A stretch of DNA of 64,000 nt from Prevotella sp. E2-28 (GTDB taxonomy: Bacteria; Bacteroidota; Bacteroidia; Bacteroidales; Bacteroidaceae): positions 62,001-126,000 of the forward strand of contig NZ_CP091789.1 in the NCBI RefSeq assembly GCF_022024055.1, in the 5' to 3' direction. Both the position numbers and the translations under genes were made by a program. The notes below the pieces were generated by a model. It had not been told where the DNA came from. It was given only the letters and a program-made list of their open reading frames with translations, and searched no databases. This document shows positions 17,514-25,082 of this stretch, in pieces. Position 1 is the stretch's first letter. Every line of letters begins with the position of its first letter.

Positions 17514-18044
17514 TCACTTTCTGTTGTTTGCCTTCATAGTTCGGTACATCTGCATCGGCTTGTCCATCGGCTGACTGGAGGCAATATGATACTCCCTGCT
17601 GTCAAACTCTTCTTGGTATTTCGGACGAGCCACTATCATCTTCTCCTGAACTGATTCCTTCAGCTCCTCGAACTGATGCACACTGGCCTCACTCTCCTGG
17701 TTCAATAGATCCTCGTCATCAGGATTATCCTCTACCGGTTGCTCTTCCTGGGCCACATCGTCATCATCACCCTGCAGCATCTGCTGACTTTGAGCAGCGT
17801 TATCAGAACTGTCAGAATTGTCTAAGTCGCCCTGAGTGTCATCATCGCCATTCCTAACGACAAAGCCCTCCGCTGTTTCATCGATGACAGTCGACTTCTC
17901 CTCTCCGGCATCGGCGGTGTTGAACTCCTCGACGTCCTCTTTCTTCTTGTCTTTCTTTCCGTGTAGATCGAAGGCTATCGTCACACCCATGTAAAGGATG
18001 TAAAGGCCTGTCACTACCATTGCATAAATTGTAAATGCTCCCAT
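17514..18044 (-). CDS. Acidic single-pass membrane protein, first gene of tra block
   Basis: 176 residues. The N-terminal helix (FTIYAMVVTGLYILYMGVTIAFDL) anchors it, then a short basic patch (HGKKDKKK) and a very acidic, low-complexity cytoplasmic region rich in Asp/Glu/Gln (about 35-130). The C-terminal part is more ordered. It is not recognised by sequence, and its place before the TraE genes fits the variable TraC/TraD-type positions of Bacteroidetes tra operons. It is the first gene of the leftward block, with a weak promoter box upstream. Confidence 0.7.
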   Translation of the reverse strand: MGAFTIYAMVVTGLYILYMGVTIAFDLHGKKDKKKEDVEEFNTADAGEEKSTVIDETAEGFVVRNGDDDTQGDLDNSDSSDNAAQSQQMLQGDDDDVAQEEQPVEDNPDDEDLLNQESEASVHQFEELKESVQEKMIVARPKYQEEFDSREYHIASSQPMDKPMQMYRTMKANNRK

Positions 18045-18065
18045 GTCAGTTTAGTTTTACGGCTG

Positions 18066-18073
18066 CAAAATAA
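18066..18073 (-). promoter_or_regulatory. Possible promoter box for the tra block
   Basis: Minus-strand TTATTTTG followed by CAGCCGTAAAAC lies 21 bases upstream of the ATG at 18044. It fits TAnnTTTG at seven of eight positions and has the same downstream GC-then-A-rich stretch as the other promoters of this element. Confidence 0.4.
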
Positions 18074-18156
18074 CAGCTTTCCGAGGACATAGGATGCCTG
18101 AGAAAATTTCCTATCATGACTTAACACTTCATGATTGAAATCTTCGCAAAAGGCAC

Positions 18157-18198
18157 AAAAAAAGCGATACAACCGCCCGTCACAGGTAGTTGTATCGC
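18157..18198 (-). terminator. Rho-independent terminator of the TOPRIM-like operon
   Basis: A perfect 10-bp inverted repeat (18164-18173 with 18189-18198, GCGATACAAC) is followed on the minus strand by a run of seven T. It ends the minus-strand transcript coming from 19769-18291, before the tra promoter. Confidence 0.85.
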
Positions 18199-18290
18199 CC
18201 CTTGTCTTACAGATTGCTAAGACTTCGGTTATCCTTTTTTATTAATCTTTTAAACCGTATGAAAACTAATATCTATTATAATATATGTCT

Positions 18291-18869
18291 TCACTTCACC
18301 AATCCCTTACAAAGCAGCTCAGAGAAGGTTTTCATCTCGTATGCCAATCGAAAGATTCGCTTGCTAGGTCTGCTATGCTTCAGAAAGTCCAGAAAATGGT
18401 CAAAGATCTTCGGGTCTTCGTAATACTCCCACAACAAGTCGTAACGGAACCAGGTTCGCGTATTCTCCGGCTTGGGGAGATTGAGGAACCGCAGCACAAA
18501 CACTGTCAGGATGATGCTTTCGCTGGTGTTGTAATAGATGCTCTGACCTGTTTCACGGTCAATCCAGTCAAACAGCATATGGGCCGTGTTGTCTGTACGG
18601 TTAATTGCTATCTGAAAACAGTCAATCTTATACCAACGCCGCAATGCCTTTGAGAGATCCACCAACTGTTCAACAGTGATTGTTGGCGGCACCTTGAAAA
18701 CACCCTCGCGCACAGACTGCAACTTCTTTGTCGGTGGATATGTTGTCTTATCCATGACAACGGCTTCGATTATCTTGATACGCTCACTATAGCTCTCGCT
18801 CTGCCAATACTCAGGAGTACGATCAAGGTCGCGAACACGTCTGGTAAAGTTGATAACACCCTTATACAT
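18291..18869 (-). CDS. Protein of unknown function in TOPRIM-like operon
   Basis: 192 residues, not recognised. It is soluble and rich in Arg, Tyr and Trp, with a probable helical C-terminus. It overlaps the preceding degenerate TOPRIM gene by 8 nt, so the two are probably translated together. Its place next to the replication module suggests nucleic-acid metabolism, but this is inference only. Confidence 0.65.
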   Translation of the reverse strand: MYKGVINFTRRVRDLDRTPEYWQSESYSERIKIIEAVVMDKTTYPPTKKLQSVREGVFKVPPTITVEQLVDLSKALRRWYKIDCFQIAINRTDNTAHMLFDWIDRETGQSIYYNTSESIILTVFVLRFLNLPKPENTRTWFRYDLLWEYYEDPKIFDHFLDFLKHSRPSKRIFRLAYEMKTFSELLCKGLVK

Positions 18870-19503
18870 ATATGTGGTCGTTTTTGTGTCGGTTCACCAC
18901 TTCCTTTGCCAATGCCAGAAGATTGTCGTAGCCTTCATAGAGGTAGTCACAGTTAATAGACTTCTTGAACCTACGCATGACAGTCGTCGCAAGTACCTTC
19001 CCCGTCTGTGAGGTCGGAAAACAGCAGCTGACATGCTCATAATACTCAATATCAAGCAAAAGATCCATCAGGTTCCTATAGTCGTTCAGCACAATACAGT
19101 CACAACGTTCAGGCAGTCCCCTACCCTGCTCTTTCAGTAACAGTGTCTTATAAGCCAAATAGTCGAACAAATCGACAAACAGGCAACACTGTTTACAACG
19201 GATAGCTTTCTTGAAGGGGATGCAGACTGTGCCTGGTTCATCAATGGTGATGGGTAGCGTCATCGGAAGGTCACTACTGAAGAACTCCATACCGCCATGC
19301 TTGTTTTTGATGCCTACACCATGGCAGATGCGGTTGTGGCACAACAGTTCCACATGCTTCATCTGCGTTTTTGGCACAACATCCTGTGGAAATCCAACAG
19401 ACTCCAGCATTTCCAATCCGTTTTCATCCAATGGGGTGACGAAACGGATGCTGGCATCGCCGATATGAAAAAAACGCTGGTTCAATCCGTCACTCATCGA
19501 CAC
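18862..19503 (-). CDS. Degenerate TOPRIM-domain protein, related to plasmid primases
   Basis: 213 residues. The segment from HGVGIKNKHGGMEFFS to the end follows the order of the C-terminal module of Bacteroidetes TraP-type primases: the IGxxNxxGGYE-like strand, a strand-helix FVDLFDYLAYKTLL where primases have xxEGFxDxLSY, CIVLNDYRNL where they have IVLNSxxNL, VSCCFPTSQTGK where they have xYLDNDxAGR, and a final YEGYDNLLALA like YxxYKDLNDWL. The metal-binding Glu and the DxD of TOPRIM are replaced (Asp, and FPTSQ), and no zinc finger is present. It is therefore probably non-catalytic and perhaps a regulatory or structural partner in replication. It is flanked by overlapping genes. Confidence 0.65.
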   Translation of the reverse strand: MSMSDGLNQRFFHIGDASIRFVTPLDENGLEMLESVGFPQDVVPKTQMKHVELLCHNRICHGVGIKNKHGGMEFFSSDLPMTLPITIDEPGTVCIPFKKAIRCKQCCLFVDLFDYLAYKTLLLKEQGRGLPERCDCIVLNDYRNLMDLLLDIEYYEHVSCCFPTSQTGKVLATTVMRRFKKSINCDYLYEGYDNLLALAKEVVNRHKNDHIYV

Positions 19504-19769
19504 TCGCTGATAGAGAACCGAACATACATCCTGCCTCGTGAACTATGAATGCTCACGACATCATCGCGCTGCTGCAACTGCAGACCCTTGCGCTTTTCCA
19601 ATACGCCAGAGTCCAGAACAAGCTGTCCGATGGCACGGAGGTTGCCTGCTGCTGTCTCTGTAGATGTGGTCTCTTCGTAAAGTTCGGTGGGAATCTTTAT
19701 CAGGAATCGCATCAACCATTTGGGACGCTTCCTGACATGCTCTGTCTTAATTACCTTATATACCTGCAT
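19494..19769 (-). CDS. Small basic protein, first gene of TOPRIM-like operon
   Basis: 91 residues, basic, not recognised. A positively charged N-terminus (KVIKTEHVRKRPKWLMRFLIKI) precedes an alanine-containing helix and a beta-like C-terminus. It overlaps the next gene by 10 nt. A good TAnnTTTG promoter box lies 27 bases upstream of the ATG. Confidence 0.6.
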   Translation of the reverse strand: MQVYKVIKTEHVRKRPKWLMRFLIKIPTELYEETTSTETAAGNLRAIGQLVLDSGVLEKRKGLQLQQRDDVVSIHSSRGRMYVRFSISECR

Positions 19770-19795
19770 AATACCAACTGTTTAAAATTCGGTTG

Positions 19796-19803
19796 CAAAG
19801 GTA
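19796..19803 (-). promoter_or_regulatory. Promoter box of the TOPRIM-like operon
   Basis: Minus-strand TACCTTTG followed by CAACCGAATTTTAAAC is a full match to the Bacteroidetes TAnnTTTG box, 27 bases before the ATG at 19769. Confidence 0.6.
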
Positions 19804-19931
19804 CTCGGATAATTCTTTTATTTAGAAATTTAACATTTCAAAATTTCGCAAATTGACAAAGTTTTATATTTAAAAGGAACATTAAGGAACAGATAATCTT
19901 GTTTGTTCCGATGCATTGCTCCGACAAGAAA

Positions 19932-21098
19932 TCAGTCCTTAATCTCCTCGTAAGAATCCATTGTTTCATTCAAGAAGTTGTCCATCGCCTTATAAACGTA
20001 AGCCTTGATATCCTTGATTTCACCCTTCTCATCATCATGCACCATCATGTAAATGGTGGAAACTTTGGTAATCATCTCCTGAATGTTCTGCTCGTTAATG
20101 CGCTTCATCAGGCTCTCTATCTCACGCTGGGTGAAACCAAAGTGCTTCATGATCATATTCTGAAGCTGTTCATACTGACGGTCAAAGACTGCCTGATCTT
20201 CATTGTTCACCAACTTTGGAGACTTGTAAATACGGAACTCAATCTGGTCGGGTTCACCGGCCTTCTTGTAACCCGTGTATTTCTTCTCATAAGTGAAGTA
20301 ACAGTCGCAGTAACCGGCACGGGCCAGCTCTTCCAATTCCTTTTGAGCGGGGTCGAGCACACGGGCGGCGAGCTTGCGGAACTCACGATACTTGTCCTCC
20401 AACTGAAGCCACTTGCGGAGTTCCTGAGAAGACATCACACTGCGCCCTACTCGCGTCCAGGCCGTGATGTACATATAGATACGCTGCGTGTACTTGTTGT
20501 TACTGCTGGTCACGACTTCCTTACCCAGACGATGCCAACCAAGTTCGAACGTCACCAACTTCTCGGCCACCTCCTTGTCAATATGCACCACGACGTAGGT
20601 CTTGTACTTCTCTTCAGGGATGAAGACATCGCACAGGCTGGTGACCTTACGATAGCGCTTGCCCTCCTTCGACTTGAAGGGAATCTCGACGGGAATGGCA
20701 GGCAGCATCTTCAAGGAACTGCGGAGTTCATTGTAGTGGTTACGGTCGATGCCGAAACTGCGAAAATCGAGATTGAACGACAGGCCACCTTTCTCGTTGG
20801 CGATCTCACCGCGTTGGACGGTGGCTAAGCTCGACACACCATTACCGGCATTCAGCATCTGGCGGAGGATATTCTGCAGACACTCCAGAATGGACATGAG
20901 CACCTTGTTCTGCACCGACGTATAGTTGTGGCGCATCAGGGTGAGCGTCAGCGGAGCCAACAGCCAGGTCTCTTCCTCAATAGGGATGAGTCCTTCGGGC
21001 AGCTTCACTTTCGTGCTCTTGCGTCCAGGTTTCTTCTTGGGCTTCGTCTGCTTGGCAGATGCTCCTTCATTTGTTGTTGTTGACTTAGCGGTAGCCAT
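19932..21098 (-). CDS. repB: Replication initiator, Rep_3 (RepB) family
   Basis: 388 residues. A basic Lys/Pro/Ala-rich N-terminal tail (1-35) precedes two winged-helix domains. The first includes PLTLTLMRHNYTSVQNKVLMSILE, FNLDFRSFGIDRNHYNELRSSLKML and VVVHIDKEVAEKL. The second includes KYTQRIYMYITAWTRVGR, SSQELRKWLQLEDKYREFRKLAARVLDPAQKELEEL and the FTYEKKY strand. A helical C-terminal extension (about 300-388) is not part of the core. The protein should bind the iterons directly upstream (21194-22436) and open the origin. The gene lies beside its origin and is transcribed away from it, as is usual. Confidence 0.92.
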   Translation of the reverse strand: MATAKSTTTNEGASAKQTKPKKKPGRKSTKVKLPEGLIPIEEETWLLAPLTLTLMRHNYTSVQNKVLMSILECLQNILRQMLNAGNGVSSLATVQRGEIANEKGGLSFNLDFRSFGIDRNHYNELRSSLKMLPAIPVEIPFKSKEGKRYRKVTSLCDVFIPEEKYKTYVVVHIDKEVAEKLVTFELGWHRLGKEVVTSSNNKYTQRIYMYITAWTRVGRSVMSSQELRKWLQLEDKYREFRKLAARVLDPAQKELEELARAGYCDCYFTYEKKYTGYKKAGEPDQIEFRIYKSPKLVNNEDQAVFDRQYEQLQNMIMKHFGFTQREIESLMKRINEQNIQEMITKVSTIYMMVHDDEKGEIKDIKAYVYKAMDNFLNETMDSYEEIKD

Positions 21099-21138
21099 TT
21101 TTAATGATAATTTGATGTCGAACGTTCAATTTCGGTTG

Positions 21139-21146
21139 TAAAAGTA
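21139..21146 (-). promoter_or_regulatory. Promoter-like box of repB
   Basis: Minus-strand TACTTTTA followed by CAACCGAAATTG, 41 bases upstream of the repB ATG, matches TAnnTTTG at seven of eight. It lies close to the first iterons (21194), so Rep binding could repress it. Confidence 0.45.
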
Positions 21147-21193
21147 CGCTTTTTCTGCGTAACAACCAAATTTTAACGAGACTATTTTTTTAC

Positions 21194-21910
21194 CGCCACA
21201 AAAAGGGAACATGGGTTTTAGAATGTTCCTATTTTGTTCCGATTGTGGCTTAACTAACTGACTGATAGTCAGATATTATCATTTTTAGGTGCACGATTTT
21301 GTTCCGCCTCGAAATTGTTCCTTTTTTGTTCCGCAAAATGCCCAAAACTCTACTGCATATGCGGTCTGACGAGGGGTCGAGGTGCACGATTTTGTTCCGC
21401 TTTCATGCTCGAATAATAAAAAATGTTAATCACAACGTCTAAAACCCTATCTATGCTCAAAAACAGGATATGAGGTGCACGTTTTTGTTCCGCTCCAGAG
21501 TGTTCCTTTTTTGTTCCGCTCAACAGCTCGATACCCTCTTTTTCCTTACATTGAGGTGCATTATTTTGTTCCGATTGATGGCTTTATCGCCACAAAAAGG
21601 GAACTTGCACGATTCTGTTCCGCTTTAATGCGCTCTTATAGTTTACTTTCAGTAAACAGAAATCTTCACTTTTTCGACTCGTCAAAATGTTCCTTTTTTG
21701 TTCCGCTAAATCGCTGAATCGGCCATTTATAGAGACTTTCGCCTACTTCAAAGTGCATTATTTTGTTCCGCTTTGTGTCTTCGACATCAGCTAAACCGCC
21801 ATAAATTCGAGGCTTTTTCATCAGATTGTTCCTATTTTGTTCCGTTTTTCGGCTCGATAGCCTCTGTCTACTGGGCTTCAATCCGCATTAGGTGCACAGA
21901 TTTGTTCCGC
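21194..21910. repeat. Iteron cluster 1 of the origin (three related motifs)
   Basis: Seven copies of a GTGCA-(A/T-rich)-TTGTTCCG motif start near 21287, 21380, 21473, 21554, 21607, 21752 and 21890; the first three are exactly 93 bases apart. Five copies of GTTCCTNTTTTGTTCCG start at 21225, 21317, 21502, 21689 and 21828. Two copies of CGCCACAAAAAGGGAAC lie at 21194-21210 and 21588-21604, the latter abutting a GCACG-type copy. The motifs share the (T)GTTCC core, so one initiator may read all of them with different affinity. No gene is supported here. Confidence 0.85.
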
Positions 21911-22062
21911 TTTATAGCGTATATATATTCATTCCTTTCCCTTTTCTTTTCCCTACCGTTGAAAAATCTTGTTTAAGATAGTTTTTTTTCTTATTAAAAT
22001 CAAGTATTAGAACTATAGAGAATGCGAAATGCCTTTATTTACAGGGTTTTTCAATGATTTGC
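21911..22062. other. AT-rich stretch between iteron clusters (possible DNA unwinding element)
   Basis: This segment lacks iterons and is dominated by A/T runs and pyrimidine tracts (for example near 21945-21960 and 21980-21995). Rep_3 origins usually carry an AT-rich melting region beside the iterons, so this is the natural candidate. The call is inferred from composition and position. Confidence 0.45.
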
Positions 22063-22219
22063 CGCCACAATTTGGTAACATTTGCGCCACAACTTAGGAA
22101 CTTCATCGCCACAATTTCGTAACCCTGCCGCCACAAAAAAGGAGCGTAATCGCCACAAATTAGTAACATTTATCTTTACCCGCCACAAATAGGGAACTTT
22201 TGCGCCACAAATAGGGAAC
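22063..22219. repeat. Iteron cluster 2, 17-mers at 22-bp period (oriV)
   Basis: Seven 17-base copies of the type CGCCACAAnTTnGTAAC start at 22063, 22085, 22107, 22129, 22151, 22181 and 22203. The first five are spaced exactly 22 bases (two helical turns), the sixth is offset by 30 and the seventh returns to 22. Two more related copies lie at 22376-22392 and 22421-22436, close to the parA stop. This regular phasing is typical of initiator-binding iterons. Confidence 0.88.
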
Positions 22220-22453
22220 TTTTTAATTCTGAATTTCTAAATCTTGACAAATTTTGTCGTTTTTCAATTAATTATGAAGAGTGTTGCAACTTCTCCCCTA
22301 CCCTATGTGGTTCAAAAAAGCTTTTATTTTGGAATCTTTGGAAATCTTGCCTATGCAGGCGTTTCAAGCTCTCACCGCCACAAAAAAGGTACTTTCCTCA
22401 CATTCGAGTAAAGCACCTTTGGAACAAAAAGGGAACTTTTTCCACTTTTTTGA
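22220..22453. other. Right end of origin region
   Basis: No gene is supported. The segment holds two isolated iterons (22376-22392, 22421-22436) and, near 22292-22306 on the minus strand, a copy of the G-rich ATAGGGTAGGGGAGA motif that recurs near the partition region. Confidence 0.5.
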
Positions 22454-23242
22454 CTAAAATGGCATATCTTTATCCTTCGTACCCTTGTTTATCTCTTTTG
22501 CCAGGGCCATGTAATCCTCGGCACCGTTGCATTTGGGATTGTAGTCAAAGATGCTCATGCCACATGCTGCAGCCTTGTTCAGCTCCTCACACTGACGGAT
22601 AGCCGTGTGATACAGGTTCTCCGGGGCCTGTGTAAGCAGTAGTTCCTTGATCTGCTTGCTGACACCCCACTTCGTCTGTTTGGTGAGCAGATAGTGACCA
22701 CGAACCTCTTTGTTATTCGCTCGTATAATCTGCGTGAGCTTCTTTGCTCCAGGAATCGAGAACTTGTCTGCGATGGGTATTATCAGTTCGTCAGCGGCCA
22801 CTATAACGTTGACCAGCATAGCGCCGGAACCAGGAGCAGAGTCGATGATAACGTAGTCATACTCGCCATTCACTTTTTCAAGCCATTCTGACATGTATTT
22901 CGTAGCACCAGCATCCTCCTCGATAGAGAGTTCGATGTTATGTGAATCAGCATCCAAAGCCGTTGATCCTGGAATCAGGAACAGCTTCTTTGAAACCTGC
23001 TGTGGATTTACTTCTATATCGTCGTTGTTTAAGTAGTCTGAGAGCGTAGGAACAGTTACTTCCTCAACGCTCTGCATGGTCAGGTTACACTGTCCGTCAG
23101 CATCTACCAAAAGTACGGTTTTACCCATCTTAGCGAGGGCGGCACCGAGGTTTGCCGCAGTCATGGTCTTCCCTACCCCACCCTTGTGGTTGACGACGGT
23201 TATAATCCTTGTTTTCTTTGTTGTTGCCATAGTCATAATCAT
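22454..23242 (-). CDS. parA: ParA-family partition ATPase
   Basis: 262 residues. The deviant Walker A motif KGGVGKT lies at residues 20-26, followed by LLVDADGQCN (Walker A' region) and DYVIIDSAPGSG (Walker B). The size and lack of an N-terminal HTH fit the short ParA class that partners with small ribbon-helix-helix proteins. It drives segregation of plasmid copies. The ATG follows the stop of the upstream partner gene directly (TAAATG), so the two form one operon. Confidence 0.93.
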   Translation of the reverse strand: MIMTMATTKKTRIITVVNHKGGVGKTMTAANLGAALAKMGKTVLLVDADGQCNLTMQSVEEVTVPTLSDYLNNDDIEVNPQQVSKKLFLIPGSTALDADSHNIELSIEEDAGATKYMSEWLEKVNGEYDYVIIDSAPGSGAMLVNVIVAADELIIPIADKFSIPGAKKLTQIIRANNKEVRGHYLLTKQTKWGVSKQIKELLLTQAPENLYHTAIRQCEELNKAAACGMSIFDYNPKCNGAEDYMALAKEINKGTKDKDMPF

Positions 23243-23737
23243 TTAAACCAGTTCTGGATACGCATTCATCACTGCGTAGCCAATAAGCTCCTTGATAGTT
23301 CTCTTCTCCTCCTTTGCTTTCTTACGCAGCGCTTTGACCAAGGTTTCAGGCAGTTGTAGATTGACAGATACCTCGTCAATACCCTTGATGAGTTCTTTAC
23401 GGGGACGGCCTTGCTTGGGATGTTCAAACTCAATGCCTTTGGCACCACCCTGTTTGATAATCTGCTGGGCTACCTGCTTGATAAGATCCTCAGAAGCCAT
23501 CACATCTTCCAAAGTAAGCGGTTTACGAGCTTCTGGAGCTGCTTCAGGGCTAGCCTGAGCTTCCACAGGAGCATTTTCCTGCGGTTTTTCAGGCGTTTCA
23601 GTGATTTCTGGAGCTGGTGTCGCTTCAGTTGTAGAATTGGCTGCTGGAGCCTCACTCTGAGCTTGCACGATGTTATCGAGCTTCTCTACTGTCGTTCCAT
23701 TCAGGAACCCCGTGTTACCTTTCTTCTTGATAGCCAT
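23243..23737 (-). CDS. Partition partner with C-terminal ribbon-helix-helix domain (ParB/ParG-like)
   Basis: 164 residues. Residues about 25-75 are low complexity (Ala/Pro/Glu/Thr), probably disordered. The C-terminal 45 residues read DEVSVNLQLPETLVKALRKKAKEEKRTIKEL, a strand-helix-helix typical of RHH DNA-binding proteins. It is not a classical HTH ParB. It should bind the repeat array that begins 40 bases upstream of its start and stimulate ParA. Its promoter lies inside the edge of that array, so autoregulation is likely. Confidence 0.85.
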   Translation of the reverse strand: MAIKKKGNTGFLNGTTVEKLDNIVQAQSEAPAANSTTEATPAPEITETPEKPQENAPVEAQASPEAAPEARKPLTLEDVMASEDLIKQVAQQIIKQGGAKGIEFEHPKQGRPRKELIKGIDEVSVNLQLPETLVKALRKKAKEEKRTIKELIGYAVMNAYPELV

Positions 23738-23761
23738 ACTTCGTTGCGTTTAAATGTGTCG

Positions 23762-23769
23762 CAAAGATA
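23762..23769 (-). promoter_or_regulatory. Promoter box of the par operon
   Basis: Minus-strand TATCTTTG followed by CGACACATTTAAACG, 25 bases before the ATG at 23737, is a full TAnnTTTG match. The first repeat of the partition array begins 10 bases further upstream, so the RHH protein probably represses this promoter. Confidence 0.6.
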
Positions 23770-23777
23770 AATAATAA

Positions 23778-24298
23778 TCTTTAATAAAGAGCAATCCTTT
23801 TATCTTTATTATACAAACAAATATCATCTTTAATAATTATTAACTATATTCTTTAATAATTACGAAATAAAACCTTTAATAAAGAAAATACTTTGTCTTT
23901 AATATAGTCCTTTATTTCTCTTTAATAAATATCTGTATTTTATCTTTATTAAACACTTAAGCTCGTCTTTAATCTATATGAAGAATTTATGTAGATTAAA
24001 TATCAGATATATCTGAAAATAAGTACATTTAGTATTTTATCTTTAATAAATATAAAGTAATCCTGAACCGATGTGGCGAATTGTATTAGCCAATTTATTC
24101 TTTAATAAATACAAAATATAATCTTTATTATTACCTCATATTAATCTTTAAGAAAGATAAACTATAAACTTTAATAAATATAATGTATAGACTTTAATAA
24201 AGTAAATAGATTGTCTTTAATATTCACAATCTATAGCTCTTTAATAAAGACTATAGATTTTCCTTTATTATATAATAAGGTATCATCTTTAATATATA
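23778..24298. repeat. Putative centromere array A: CTTTAATAAA repeats at about 23-bp period
   Basis: About 18 copies of CTTTAWTAWW start at 23779, 23804, 23828, 23851, 23874, 23897, 23920, 23944, 23967, 24041, 24100, 24123, 24146, 24169, 24192, 24215, 24239, 24263 and 24287. Most steps are 23-25 bases. Several copies are the 13-base near-palindrome TCTTTAATAAAGA. The array starts next to the par promoter and is the obvious binding site of the RHH partition protein. No credible gene lies in it. Confidence 0.8.
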
Positions 24299-24589
24299 AT
24301 AAGTACGTACAGGTTTCTGTCGGGTGATTTTAGTGCTGTTATAGTAGAGTGTCTTAAGACAATCAAGTTCTGTGAAGTGACACGTTTTTCATGCCGAGTT
24401 CGGTATTCGTCATTCTTCAATCTGTCCTGCCACACTAAAATTTCTCTGTTTTTTTCTAGAATGCATATTTTGCTGGACATAAAATTGCAGCCATTTTCAT
24501 TGTCTTTGGGTATGATCGTTCTAATCGTGTAGGCAAGTTGGTATGCATGAAGAACAACGATGTCAATACATTGATAGGGTAGGGGAGAG
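24299..24589. other. Spacer between the two repeat arrays
   Basis: This stretch has more balanced base content than the arrays around it and lacks the CTTTAATAAA motif. A 63-codon minus-strand frame (24289-24480) exists but has no recognisable domain and runs into the array, so I do not call it a gene. A G-rich TAGGGTAGGGGAGA motif lies at 24575-24588. Confidence 0.4.
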
Positions 24590-24596
24590 AATTATT

Positions 24597-24882
24597 TCTT
24601 TATTATTTATTAAATATATACTTTATTAAATACAAAGTATATTATATATTAAATATAAAATATTACTCTTTAATATATATAAAATAAATTATTTATTAAA
24701 TGCATATTACTTAAATATTTGAAATATAGCAATATATCACATCATTAATATATAAATCTATATTTTCAAAGAATTCCTTTAAATATATTAATTGACCTTA
24801 ATTCCGAATTATATCTTTAATAAAGAAAAATATATACTTTAATAAAGAAAAAATATATACTTTAATAAAGAAAAAATAAAAC
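24597..24882. repeat. Repeat array B upstream of the second rep gene
   Basis: Further copies of the same motif start at 24598, 24621, 24668, 24691 (degenerate), 24777, 24815, 24837 and 24860, again mostly in steps of about 23 bases. The last three are nearly identical direct repeats (TATATACTTTAATAAAGAAA type). They precede the second Rep_3-like gene, so they could be its iterons rather than, or as well as, partition sites. The region is extremely AT-rich. Confidence 0.7.
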
Positions 24883-25052
24883 ATGAGTTACAATTTAGTT
24901 CGAAATACATGAATTATGAACTACTACATATTGCTTTATGATTATAAAAAAGGGTGGGGTAGGGGAGTTACAACAGACCATAAGCACCTCTTTCCTATTA
25001 CAAATAACCTTAAAATTTAGGCGATATTTTCAATCAAATGAATTTTTCTTCG

Positions 25053-25060
25053 TAAATTTG
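25053..25060 (+). promoter_or_regulatory. Promoter box of the second rep gene
   Basis: TAAATTTG followed by CAAGTTATAAAG lies 22 bases before the ATG at 25083 and matches the TAnnTTTG consensus fully. Confidence 0.55.
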
Positions 25061-25082
25061 CAAGTTATAAAGGGTTATAGAG

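Noticed and set aside
21194..22436. CRISPR array
   Set aside because: The repeats are only 17-21 bases with short, AT-rich or irregular gaps and no cas genes. Regular 22-base phasing next to a Rep_3 gene marks iterons.
24289..24480. 63-codon minus-strand frame between the repeat arrays
   Set aside because: No recognisable domain, no promoter box or ribosome site, and its end runs into the repeat array. The surrounding sequence is better explained as a partition/origin region.
23778..24882. Insertion of phage or simple low-complexity sequence
   Set aside because: The roughly 23-base spacing of a near-palindromic core is too regular for random AT-rich sequence, and no phage gene is near.
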